Shown here in pieces: positions 8,458 through 20,700 of a stretch of DNA of 64,000 nucleotides. The stretch's first letter is position 1, and each line of letters opens with the position of its first letter. Source of the stretch: Epichloe hybrida (lineage: Eukaryota; Ascomycota; Sordariomycetes; Hypocreales; Clavicipitaceae); NCBI GenBank assembly GCA_019022495.1, contig JAFEKR010000001.1, positions 4,216,001-4,280,000 on the forward strand. The letters are read 5' to 3'. The translations under genes and the position numbers were made by a program. The notes beneath the pieces were generated by a model. That model was not told the origin of the DNA. It searched no databases and saw only the letters and a program-made list of their open reading frames with translations.

Positions 8458-8766
8458 AAAAAAAGTTACTAGTATAAAAAGTAAATTTTACTAGGAAATT
8501 ACTAGTATAAAAAGTAAATAATAAAAATAAATAATACTAATTTTTAAAAATTTATAACTTATAAAAAGCTTAAAAATTTTTACTAGTATAAAAAGTAAAT
8601 TTATAAAAATAATTCGTATTAATTCTTAAATAATTTATAATATATAAAAAGCTTAAAATAATTACTAGTATAAAAAGTAACTTTTCTTAGTAAATTACTA
8701 GTATAAAAGGTAACTTTTCTTAGTAAATTACTAGTATAAAAAGTAATTAATAAAAATAAATAATAC
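8458..8766. repeat. ACTAGT minisatellite array, left part
   Basis: Units of about 33 bp built from TTACTAGTATAAAAAGTAAC and TTTTCTTAGTAAA repeat imperfectly. The array was cut in two by the Copia element at 8767-15486 and resumes at 15487. Units are close to palindromic. Confidence 0.75.
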
Positions 8767-11700
8767 TGTTAGTTTCACAGGGTATTGAATTCAATGTAAG
8801 AAGGTTATAAGCCCGAAGAATAGTATTATCATTGATTTATCTATTCTAGGCTACGTTGTGTGTGCTAAAAAAAGAGAAGTCAAAAGCTAGAATTTGTAAT
8901 AATAGAAGGAAAGGGGGCTACGTATTTATAGCCCCACATTTCCTAGCTAATTAATAGGCTAGGTTATAAGTCACATGTAGGGCACGCGCGTAGCCTAAGC
9001 TTTTGCTAGGTAATTACAGCTATAATACATAATTAATATTACCTTTATTCTAATACTAAAACCTCTCTCTTTTAACATAATTATTAACACGCGATATTAA
9101 TTATAGGAATAAAAAGGAAAGGTAAATTAATAATTTAATTAATAAAGGATATAAGGAAAAGAACTCATAGCTTATCTTAGCGTATAGTAGCTAATAAAAA
9201 GGAAATAATAATCTTGCTTAGTCTATAAGCCTATATAAGAATAAGTGAATTCCTTCTAAATCCTTTCTTTCCTTAAAATAATATATATCCTACGCTATAG
9301 CGTGTATATAATATTATCCCCCTCTAATATAATACCTTCCTTCTCTTAAATACTACTACTAATTTCTATAGTCTACTAGGAGGGCCTAGTAAGCTAGTGT
9401 AGCTATAGCTACTAGGGATATTAACTATAAGGGCATATATCCCCTATATTAATATCTTATCCTTATAGCACCCCTCCTAGAGAATTACCTTTTCTCTTAC
9501 TATATATATATTATATATAGGTAACTTATCCCTCTATCTAGATTATTATCTAGTTAGTTAAGATAAAGCTCTTAAGGGCCTTATTAAGTAATGCTTTTAT
9601 AAAGGCATTAGCTAGGTTATTCTCCCTATTAATCTATTAGATCTTATAGAGTTCTTAGTGTTTATATAACTATTAAAAAGCTATAATATTAATTATTAGG
9701 CATTTCTCTTTTATTATACTAAGTTTAATAAGGCATTTATATAAGGAGTATAAATCTATATATATAATAACTAGGATCTTTAGGAGCTTTAGTTAGTTAG
9801 TAACTAGGTTTAGGGTTATTATAATTATGTAAGCTATATTAATGCTAGCTACTATGCTATAAACCTCTAAGGTAAGCATGCTTTATATAACTCTTTTACT
9901 CTTTATTAAGCTAAAGTGTATAATATTACCTTTAATTATAAATTTGCTATTAGTATAGTCTTTATTAGCTAGGATAAGTATATATCCTAGTTATAAGGAT
10001 AAGTCCTAGTTATTAGCAAATAATCTATTTATAAAGGTAAAGAGCTTTGCCTTTTTAAGGTCTATTAGGATAAATATTAGGCCTCTTTCTAGGTAATCTA
10101 TCTACTACTTTAGATAGTAATTAAGGGCTTTTATATCTTCTAGGGTTAGCTCTTAGTGCTATGTAGTAATAGATAGGTTAAAGCAAGCTTCTAGTTAGTA
10201 AATTAAGGTAATATAAGCGCCTTAGGCCCTTTGCTTAATATATTTATACTTTAATTTAATTATTAGAACTAATTCTAACTTATTACTCTGCCCCTTCTAC
10301 TATATCTTAATAGTATTATTCTCTAGTATAATAATGCCTTTATTAAATATAAGGGGATTATCCTAGGTTAGGAATTGCTTTAGCTTTATATTAAAGCTTA
10401 TAGTAACTAGTTAAGTCTCTTCCTTCTTAGAGAACTTCTTATCTAATAGGCTAAGGGTATTATTAGTTTATATTCTAATGTATATAAAGTTAGGGCTTTT
10501 CTTTATAGTTATAAGTAAGTAAGGATTATATATAAAGGTTTCTATCTAGAGGTTCTCTCTATAATGCTTATAATATGTAACCTACTAATATTTTCTAGCC
10601 TTTACAAGTCTGTAAAGGGGCTTTATAACCCTTAGAATTATGCTAGGTAAGTAGAGATGCTATATCTAAATTAGTAAGCACGCTAGGATTAGCCGCTCTA
10701 GTAATGTATAGGCTTATATATATACCTAATAGATATTATATAGCTAGATAAGGAATTTCCTTAATCTTACTAATAAGGCTATTGTAAGAATAAGATATTA
10801 GCTTGCTTATTAAATTATTAGGGCCTATAAAAGAATAGCTTATTTCCCTTTATCCTTATATCCTTAGATTATAAGGCATAACTTTTTATAGGGTTTTATT
10901 ATCTTACCTTTAATCTTATTAATAATTTAGGAATTAAAGATTTAAATCCTACTATACTTCTCTTTATTAAATATAATAAATTTAAATATACCTTGCTTAA
11001 TTAGGGCATTAATCTTTGCTTTTATTAATAGTTTAAAAGGTTTACCTAGGGTCTTAATAATTCCTTTCTTATATAGCTTAATTATAAGAGCTAAGTTACT
11101 ATATTCTTTTACTAATAGGAAAGTATTAGTTTCTTAAGGTATTATAAGAGAGTTCTTTTAGGGCTTTCTATACCTACGCTTTAGTAGTATTACTAGCACT
11201 ATATTCTTATCTTAGGCCTCTTACCCTTCCTCCTTTTTTTCTTTACTAGGCTTTATTACCTTCTTTACACTAGGATTATTATAGTAAGGCTTAATAAAAG
11301 TTAACCTAAAGGTCTTTAGGCCTTTAGGTATATTAAGTATATAGCTCTCTCTAGTTATTACTAGGAGCTTATATAGGCTTACTTATCCCTTACTTTCTTA
11401 CTAGACTTAAACCTTTAATCTAAGTAATAAACTAAGGGTCTTTAAGGTATTTAGGCTATTATATTTAGTAAGAGCTTTATTAACCTTCCTAATAGTATAA
11501 AGCCTCTTAATCTCTTTAGTAGCCTTCTATACTATAATTATATACTATATAATATTAGGTAATAGTAAGGACTTATTTATTATATATAGGTAGGCTCTAA
11601 AGATAAGAAGGGTTAGGATAAGGCTATTAGGGCCTATAGTATTATTTAGGGCCTTTATTACTATTTATAAGGTAGTAAGTTTAGGTGTTATAAGATATTT

Positions 11701-14700
11701 ATACTTAATTATATTATAAGCCCTTTAAAGTAGCCTATAATACCTTTTAACCTTCCTAATACTATAGTGTGCCTTAATAAGGACTTTCTTAATTAAGATT
11801 AATATTAAAGCTATAAATTATTTAAATTTATTACTATAGAAGTTTATTCTAGTATTTATAATAATAAAATCCAGAGGGCCTAGGTAAGTATTAATTTAGT
11901 ATATCTAGAGGGCTTCCTAGGTTGTTTTTATAAAGATATTATTAAGGAATTTTACTATATTAAATGCTATAGCTATATCTATAGTGTGAAGCATAGGGTA
12001 GTTACTATTAAGATAGAAAATATCTACTATTACTTTATAGTTAAAGCTATACTTATTCTTAAGGGTAAATTTAAAGTAATTAAGGCTATCTATATATATC
12101 TAGTATTAGTAGTAAAGTCTTATTAGCTTCTTAATAGCCTTAATATTAATATTATACCCTAATTTACAAAGAACCTTATATAGTTATTAGATTAATAGAT
12201 GCCTAAAGTAATAATATAATTACTATAGCTTGCCTTCTATAAGGTAGCTTTAAGTAACTACTTTTTCTTTCTATATAAGTAGTATCTATATATGCCCCTA
12301 TTTGTAAATAATAGGGACTTTAATATTTCCTTATTATAGTATGTTTTTAAAGATATTAAAGTTAATTTATAAATAATCTATATTATTAAGAGATAAGAGA
12401 AATAAAGTATTTATTAATATAACCTAAAAGAGAATATCCCTAAAGGGAGTAAGTATATTAGCTACTTTAAGTATAATAATTAGTTCTTCTATACTAAATC
12501 TAACTAATGCCTTTTTTACCTTTGATTTATTAAGCTATAGTTTAGGTATTTAATATTATAAAGTAAGAAATTAAGGGTACCTTACTATAGAGAATTTTAT
12601 AGCTCCTATATTAGGTATAATCCCTTAGAATATTATATAGCAATAGTAATCTTCTAGTATAAATATTACTAGATTTTTACTTAAGAGTTCTTGCTTAAAG
12701 GGGTTTTCTTTGCTTAGACTATAATAAACTACTTAATTTATTAGGAATTAAACTATTCTTTTACTATTAAGTTATATTTTATAATTAAAGAAGCTTATAA
12801 GTACTAGCCTATTTATACTATTAGGGCTATTATTAAATTTAATACTTTTTATATACTAAGTAATTTTATTATTAATAGGGGATTAAGGCTTGTGTTCTCC
12901 CTTATACTATATAAGGAATAAATTATATAAGTTATTAGCTAGATTTATAAGGTAGTGGTTCTTAAAGTGTTAATATACTTTCTTATAGTCCTTTTCTAAG
13001 TGCTTAAATAACTAGTATCCTTCTTTATTATATATATAGTACTTCTTTATATAGGAATTTCCTTCTTTTTCTTATAGTTTTAAGGGGTATTAAGTCTCTT
13101 TTCCTTTCCTATTATATCTTTAGTTAGTCTAGAATTACTCTAGGGTTATAGCTTTAGTTAGGAATTATTAATAGTTCTTTTTCTTTTTCTTAATAAGTTA
13201 GATTATTATTCTAATCTATTTATAGAACTCTTATAATCTCTTTAGTAAGTTTATAATAGCTTCTTTATATTCTAGAATACTATTATAAGCTCTTATAAGT
13301 TAATTCTAAAGTGCTTTTTTACTTTAGCTTACCTTAGGTATTACTTATTATAAAATAGCTAGCTTCTTTATAAGTTTATTAAAATAATTAATTATTAACT
13401 TACTTAGGTTATTATTTATTATTCCTTATAAAGTAAAGTTATTTTACTCTAGAAGATATTATTACTATATATCCTTAGTTTTAAATTATTCTTTTATATA
13501 GCTAATAAGCATAGGAAGGTCTTATAGTTAACTAGGTTTTAAGAGGTAGTCTATATAGTATTATAAGGCTTTACTCTTAAGTATAACCTTAAAGGTATAA
13601 CTAGCTTATTTAGGCTAAATATTAAGTAATTTATACTTCCTTTAGAATATTTAAAGCTTTAATTTAAGAATATTATAGTTATTAGTGCTATAGAGTTATT
13701 CTTTAGGGTATACCTTTAATAAGTTTATAATTTACTTTAAAGAAAGCTTTTAAGTTTATAAAGGTTCTTTAAATACTTTCCTTTATATTTATAAAAAAGG
13801 TAGTAAGGTTCTTAGGAAGTAAAAGAGTAGCTTTATAAGGAGTAGCCTTAGGGTTTATTATTCTCTTTAATTTTCCTTTTCCTTATATTAAGAAGGAGAA
13901 AGTATAGCTCTCTAAGCTATACTAATAAAGGTAATATTAGCCCTAAGTAGTAAGGGTTAACTCTATTAGTAATACTTTTACTTAAGGGTATTATTAGTAT
14001 TATTTTTAGAGTAGTTTTACTAAACTATCTTAGGTAAAGGTATAGGTAAGGGAGTTACTTATAAATACTTATAAATAGTATTCTTTAGTACTTTTAATTC
14101 TAGATTAATTAACTTTCTTAGGGGAGATTAGCTTACTAATCCCTTTAATAATAATTATACTAATAAGTAAGGTAAAGGGATAAGCTATTAGAACTTAATA
14201 TCCCTATTATTTAGTAAATTATAAAAGAAATCTTTATTCTCTAGGTTTTTCTAGAAGCTTATATACTTTTTCCTAGCTTTTTTAATTTCTTTAAGGGTTT
14301 AGAATTAGAATTCTTCCTAGTTTACTATCTCTTTAAGGTTATTTACTATTTTTATATCTTTTCTAACTATTATATATACTTTATTATAAAGAAAATAGTT
14401 TTAAAGTTTATTTTAGGAAAGGTCTCTCCTTTTATAAACTTATTCCTTAGCTATTTATAAAAGTTATTACTAAATTTAAAGAAAAGTATTTTCCTAAATA
14501 ACCCTTATTCTTTATACTATTTAGTTTTAATAATAATATAAAGGGTAATTTCCTTAGGTATTATTATCTCTTTATATTTAAAGTTTTCTATTTATTAAAG
14601 TAGTTTCTTTATAATATATTATTAGAGTTTTATAAAAATATAAGGGATTTAGGTAAGGTAAATAAGGTTTTTCCCTTTATTAAGGTATTTACTACTATCT

Positions 14701-15486
14701 TTAGCTTTAATACCTTCTATAGTATTATTATAGCTATTACTCTTACTAGAAACTCTAAATTAACTAAAGGTCCTAGATAATCTAGCTATATCTAACATTC
14801 TAATTAATTAAGAGGGAGTAAATCTTTAATATAAGGGGATAGGAGGGGTGTAAATATAAGTTATATAACTTATATTATTAATATAAAGAATTATAAGGTA
14901 AGGTAGTTAACTTTAAATATATAATTAAATATATAATAAAGAAAGATAAGAGAATAGCTTAGCTACTAGCGTTAAACCTTTTTTTATTGTTTTAAAATCC
15001 ATATAAATATAAATATTAATACTAAAGTAAAAAGATAGCTATATTATACCTTTTTATTAGTATAACTTATTATTAAATATAGCTCTCTTATTTTATAAGG
15101 TAAGTTATTATTAAGTAAGCTACCTTTTCTAATTAACCTTACTAATTTGTAGTGTTTAAAGACTATATAATTATTTGTAAAGGTAACTACTAATTAGTGT
15201 TAGTTTTATAAGGTATTAAATTTAATATAAGAAGGTTATAAGCCTAAAGAATAGTATTATTATTAATTTATCTATTCTAGGCTATATTATATATGCTAAA
15301 AAAAGAGAAGTTAAAAGCTAGAATTTGTAATAATAGAAGAAAAGGGGGCTATGTGTTTATAGCCTTATATTTCCTAGCTAATTAATAGGCTAGGTTATAA
15401 GTTATATGTGGGGCGCGCGCGTAGCCTAAGCTTTTGCTAGGTAATTACGGCTGCGACGCGCGATTGATATTACCTTTGTTCTAACA
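8767..15486 (-). mobile_element. Copia LTR retrotransposon 1 (family A), RIP-decayed
   Basis: LTRs of 289 bp lie at 8767-9055 and 15198-15486, starting TGTTAG and ending CTAACA (decayed to CTAATA on the left). AATAC is duplicated at 8762-8766 and 15487-15491. The element is 6720 bp. The purine tract (AAAAGAGAGAGG on the minus strand) next to the left LTR shows it reads on the minus strand. Minus-strand conceptual frames follow Copia order: gag at the right, a decayed zinc knuckle near 13000, protease, integrase near 11300-12200, reverse transcriptase near 10300-11000, and RNase H near 9600-10000. Stops interrupt every domain, so nothing is functional. Confidence 0.88.
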
Positions 15487-16116
15487 AATACTAATTCTTA
15501 AATAATTTATAACTTATAAAAAACTTAAAACAAATTTACTAGTATAGAAAGTAAAATTTACTAAGAAATTACTAATATAAAAAGTAAACATATATATTAA
15601 TTTTTAAATAATTTATAACTTATAAAAAGCTTAAAAAAATTTACTAGTATAAAAAGTAAAATTTACTAGTAAATTACTAGTATAAAAAGTAACTTTTCTT
15701 AGTAAATTACTAGTATAAAAAGTATTAGTATAAAAAGTATTAGTATAAAAAGTATTAGTATAAAAAGTAACTTTTACTAGTAAATTACTAGTATAAAAAG
15801 TAACTTTTACTAGTAAATTACTAGTATAAAAAGTAAAATTTACTAAGAAAATCCAAATATAAAAAGTAAAAATATATAATAATTCTTAAATAATTTATAA
15901 CTTATAAAAAGCTTAAGAAAATTTACTAATATAAAAAGTAAATTTTACTAAGAAATTACTAGTATAAAAAGTACTAGTATAAAAAGTAACTTTTACTAGT
16001 AAATTACTAGTATAAACATTACTAGTATAAAAAGTAAATATTTTTAGAAAATTACTAGTATAAAAAGTTACTAGTATAAAAAGTAAACTTTACTAGGAAA
16101 TTACTAATATAAAAAG
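15487..16116. repeat. ACTAGT minisatellite array, right part
   Basis: Continuation of the array before 8767. Many copies of ACTAGTATAAAAAGTAA and its variants occur, including a run of AGTATTAGTATAAAA near 15720-15770. A smaller patch recurs at about 16395-16480. Confidence 0.75.
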
Positions 16117-16360
16117 TTATAGTAAGTTAAGGAAAAATATAAATAAAGTAAAAGCTAAGGTTTTTAGTAATAGCTAAAAAGCTATTACTTAAAGGTAAGT
16201 ATATAAAGGGCTTAAACTTTAATTATTTATATACTTTATAAGTAATTTATATTTAAATACCTTACTATATATATATAGCTATTTAGTAATTACTTAGTTA
16301 CATATATAACTTAAGGCTTATTTAAAGGTTTTATTATATAACTATTTTATTCTTATCTTA
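16117..16360. repeat. Family E LTR copy, heavily decayed
   Basis: GCTAAGGTTTTTAGTAATAG, AAAGCTATTACTTAAAGG, ACCTTACTATATATATA and GGCTTATTTAAAGG align in order with the LTR at 36522-36788 (opposite strand). The 3' tip is lost and array sequence follows. Confidence 0.55.
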
Positions 16361-16605
16361 CTAGTTTTTATACTTTTAAAATATAAAAAGTTATTTTTAC
16401 AAAGAAATTACTAGTATAAAAAGTACTAGTATAAAAAGTCTTAGTATAAGAAGTAAGTATTACTAGTAAATTTATTAAATCCTTTTAACCTCTAAATCTT
16501 ATTTAGTTTAATTATAGCTTAAGGCTAGGAGAAATATAAGGCCTTTAAATAAATTTATATAGTATTATTAGCTATAACCTTACTTTATTATAATACTCTT
16601 ATACT

Positions 16606-16832
16606 ATTGATTTTTAATTTTTTTAGGGTTATTAGCTATAGCTAATATATCTAATTTTTAAGGAACTAAAAGAATTACTAGTAATACCTAGCTAGTTTAA
16701 TAATTAATAAATAAATTTAATAATTTCTATAGTGTTAGGTAAAATATAAATAAAGGAATAAGCTTTAAGCTATAAATTTAGGGGCTAAAAAGTTAATATA
16801 AAGTTTGCGATAAACTTTATAACTATAATTAC
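16606..16832 (-). repeat. Element D fragment
   Basis: Begins TTGATTTTTAATTTTTTT and continues in line with the copy at 46678-47034. It is truncated near TATAATTAC, where the solo LTR at 16833 inserted. Confidence 0.6.
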
Positions 16833-17022
16833 TGTGAGAACAAAGGGATAGCTAGGCAAGAGGTATAAGGGCACTTATATATTGACTAAAGCTTGCTAAG
16901 TCTAAGTGTGTTATATATATAGGTTACTAGCTTATAGTTAGTAACTTGCTAGTATTACGTAAACCTAGCCCTAGGGTATAATATACCTGCCTAGTAGTAT
17001 ATTAGTATATAGGTATTATAAG
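16833..17022 (-). mobile_element. RIP-decayed solo LTR (TGTGAG family), first part
   Basis: Starts TGTGAGAACAAAGGGATAGC and aligns along its length with the reverse complement of the intact copy at 51540-51741; most differences are C/T or G/A. It breaks at 17022 where the hAT element inserted and finishes with 12 bp at 36249-36260. The whole LTR is flanked by ATTAC at 16828-16832 and 36261-36265. Confidence 0.82.
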
Positions 17023-17190
17023 CAGAGCATTGCAATACAATACAATATAATACATTATATAATATAATACATCTAAAATTTTATAATACAATACAATATA
17101 TGTATTATTTATATTGTTTTGTATTTTGTTTTCTTTTTTTTAGTTTTAAGTTAAATTCCTTTATTATAAGGTATATATAGTTTATATAAT

Positions 17191-17340
17191 AGCTTATAAT
17201 AGCTTATAATAACTTATAATAACTTATAATAACTTATAATAACTTATAATAACTTATAATAACTTATAATAACTTATAATAACTTATAATAACTTATAAT
17301 AACTTATAATAACTTATAATAACTTATAATAACTTATTAT
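17191..17340. repeat. 10-bp tandem repeat, 15 units
   Basis: AACTTATAAT repeats head to tail. The first two units read AGCTTATAAT and the last reads AACTTATTAT. It lies in the 3' part of the hAT element. Confidence 0.95.
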
Positions 17341-17707
17341 ATAACTTATATATATTACTTATATTACTTATATAACTTAAAATATTATTAGTATTAAAGT
17401 TTAATTAAAATTAAATAGTAAATAAATAACTTATATATAAATATAAGTAAGTATAAGAAAATTACTATAAAAAAGCTATACTTTTTAATTACTTAGTGTT
17501 TTAAAGTTTCTAAATATATTAATAAAATAAAATACTTTTCTTTTTTATATTTTTAAAATAATAATAATAATAGTAAAATAATAGTAAAAATAATAGTAAA
17601 AATAATAGTAAAAATACTATAAAATATAGGAAAATATTTATAAATATAAAAAAATTTATTAAGGGAAAACTAGACTAAACTAGGAAAAAACCCTTATAAT
17701 AACCTAC

Positions 17708-20700
17708 TTAAAGGTCTGAATTAGAATAAATATTATCTTTAGAGGAAGATTCAATATTAGGTAAATTATTAGATTTACCTAAGTTAGAATCTTCCTTTGA
17801 AGAAGATATAGACTCTTTAGAATCAGAGCTATAATAATCATAAAGCTCTGAATATTGCTTAGTAGTAATATTTCCCTCCTTTTCCTAATTCTTTAATAAG
17901 ATTAATTCCTTTAAAGTAGAATTATTTAAAGAAGTTTGTCTCTTTATAAGAATATTACCTCTAGTATTAAAAGTGCTTTCTATAGCACTAGAGGTAGCAG
18001 GAATAGCAAGGTATTTCCTAGCAATAATACTTAAAATAGGGAAAGATTTAGTATTATCTTCCCACTATTTAAAGATATCCTCCTATAATAATATTAATAT
18101 ATTAATAATATTATTAACATAAGAAAGGGATTTACTTACCTTATCTTCTTGAATATCTAGCTTAGTATAAGTAGAAATCTCATTTTTTCTATTCTTTTGA
18201 ATAGATTTTTCCCTCTTATTAGGAAATAAACCTTTATAAAGATTAGTTTTAGGCTTAGGCCTAGGATTTTCAAAAGTCCTAGGTTAACTAGGCCCTGTAA
18301 GATTAACTATAAATTAGGTATTTGCGTGTTGATCTTGCTTGCTAATATTACTATTAGCTTAGTTCTCTTTATAAAAAGGTAAAATCCTAATAATATTATA
18401 TATTAGTATATTAAAACTATACATAACTTATAAGAAAGGGTTATTATACTTATAAATTATAGTCCTTTTTAAGGTTTTTAATTAACCTTTGTAAGGTTTA
18501 ATCTTTTAAATTTAGCTTTTCCTTTATAGTAAAAAGGTTAAGCCAAGGTGTTGGATTCACAGGGTATTGAATTCAATGTAATACAGTCGTGAGCCTGAAG
18601 AATAGTATTATCATCGATTATCTATTCTAGGCTGCGTTGTCTATTGTTATGATTGATTTTAAGTTGTAGGAAAAGAGAGGTAAAAAGCTAGAAGTTATAA
18701 TACATAAAGGGAAAGGGGTTACGCGTTTGTGTCCTTACATTTCCTAGCTAATTAACGTGCTAGGTTATAGGTTACGTGTAGGGTCCGCGCGTGGCCTAAG
18801 CTTCTACTAGGTAATTATAGCTACGACACGTAATTAATATCACCTTTATTCTAACACTAGAACTTCTCTCTTTTAATATAATTATTAACACGCAATATTA
18901 ATCACAGAAATAAAAAAGGAAAGATAGATTAAGAATGTAATTAATAGGGGATATAAGGAAAAGAACTTATAGCCTATCTAGGCATATAGTTACTAATAAA
19001 AGGGAAATAATAATCTTGCTTAGCCTATAAGCCTATGTAAGGATAAGTAAGTCCTTCTAAATCCTTTCTTTTCCTTAAATTAACACATATACCACACTAT
19101 AGCGCGTATATAATATCTTCCTCCTCCTTAGTAACACCTTTATTCTCCTACACACTACTATTAATTTCTGTGGTCCACTAGGAGGGCCTAGTAGGCTAGT
19201 GTAGTTATAGCTACTAGGGATATTAACTATAGGGGCGTAGATCCCCTACGTATTACTATCTTATCCCTATAGCTATTCTCCTAGAGAATTACCTTTCCTC
19301 TTACTACGCGTGTGTTACGCGTGGGTAACCTATCCCTTTATCTAGATAGTTATTTAGTTAGTTAAGATAAAGCTCTTAAGGGCCTTATTAGGTAATGCCT
19401 TTATAAAGGTATTAGCTAGGTTATTCTCTTTATTAATCCATTAGATCTCGCAGAGTTCTTAGTGTTTATATAACTATTAAAGGGCTATAATATTAATTAT
19501 TAGGCGTTTCTCCTTTGTTATACTAAGCTTAATAAGGCACTTATATAAGAAGTATAAATCCGTATATATAATAACTAGGATCTTTAGGAGCTTTAGTTAG
19601 TTAGTAACTAAGTTTAGGGTGGTTATAATTACATAAGCTATATTAACACTAGCTACTATACTATAGACTTCTAAGGCAAGTATACTTTATGTAACTCTCT
19701 TACTCTTTATTAAGCTAAAGTACATAATATTACCTTTAATTATAAACTTACTATTAGTATAGTCTTTGTTTACTAGGAGAAGTACATTTCCTAGTTATAA
19801 GGATAGGTCCTAGTTATTAGCAAAGGATTTATTTACAAAGGCAAAGAGCTTTGCCTTCTTAAGGTTAATTAGGATAAACATCAGACCTCTCTCTAGGTAA
19901 TCTATCTACTACTTTAGGTAGTAATTAAGGGCTTTTATATCCTCTAGGGTTAGCTCCTAGTGTTATGTAGTAACGGATAGGTTAAAGCAAGCCTCTAGTT
20001 AGTAGATTAAGGTAATATAAGCGCCTTAGGCCCTTTGCTTAATATATTTACGCTTTAAGTTAGTTATTAGAACTAACTTTAACTTATTACTTTACCCTTT
20101 CTACTAGATCTTAATAGTATTATTCTCTAGCAAGATAATATTACTATTAAACGTAAGAGAGTAGTCCTAAGTTAGGAATTGCTTTAGCTTTACATTAAAG
20201 CTTACTATAGTAAGCTAGGTCTCTTCCTTCTTAGAGAACTTCTTATCTAAGAGGTTAATCATATTATTAGTTTACATTTTAACATAGGTAAAGTTAGGGC
20301 TTTCCTTTGTAGTTATAAGCAAGTAAGGATTATATATAAAGGTTTTCATCTAGAGGTTCTCTCTATAATGCTTATAATACATAACCCACTAGTGTGTTCC
20401 TACCTCCGCAAGCCTATAGAGGGGTTTTATAACCCTTAAGATCATACTAGGCAGGTAAAGATACCATATTTAAATTAGTAAGCGCGCTAGGATTAGCCGC
20501 TCTAGTAATATACAGGCCTATACATAAGCCTAATAGATATCTCTTAGCTAGATAAGGAATTTCCTTAATCTTACTAACAGGGCTATCACGAGAATAAGAC
20601 ATTAGCTTACGTATTAAATCGTTAGGGCTTATGTAAGAATAGCCTATTTCCCTTCATCCTCATACCCTTAGATCATAAGGCATAACTTTTCGTAGGGTTC

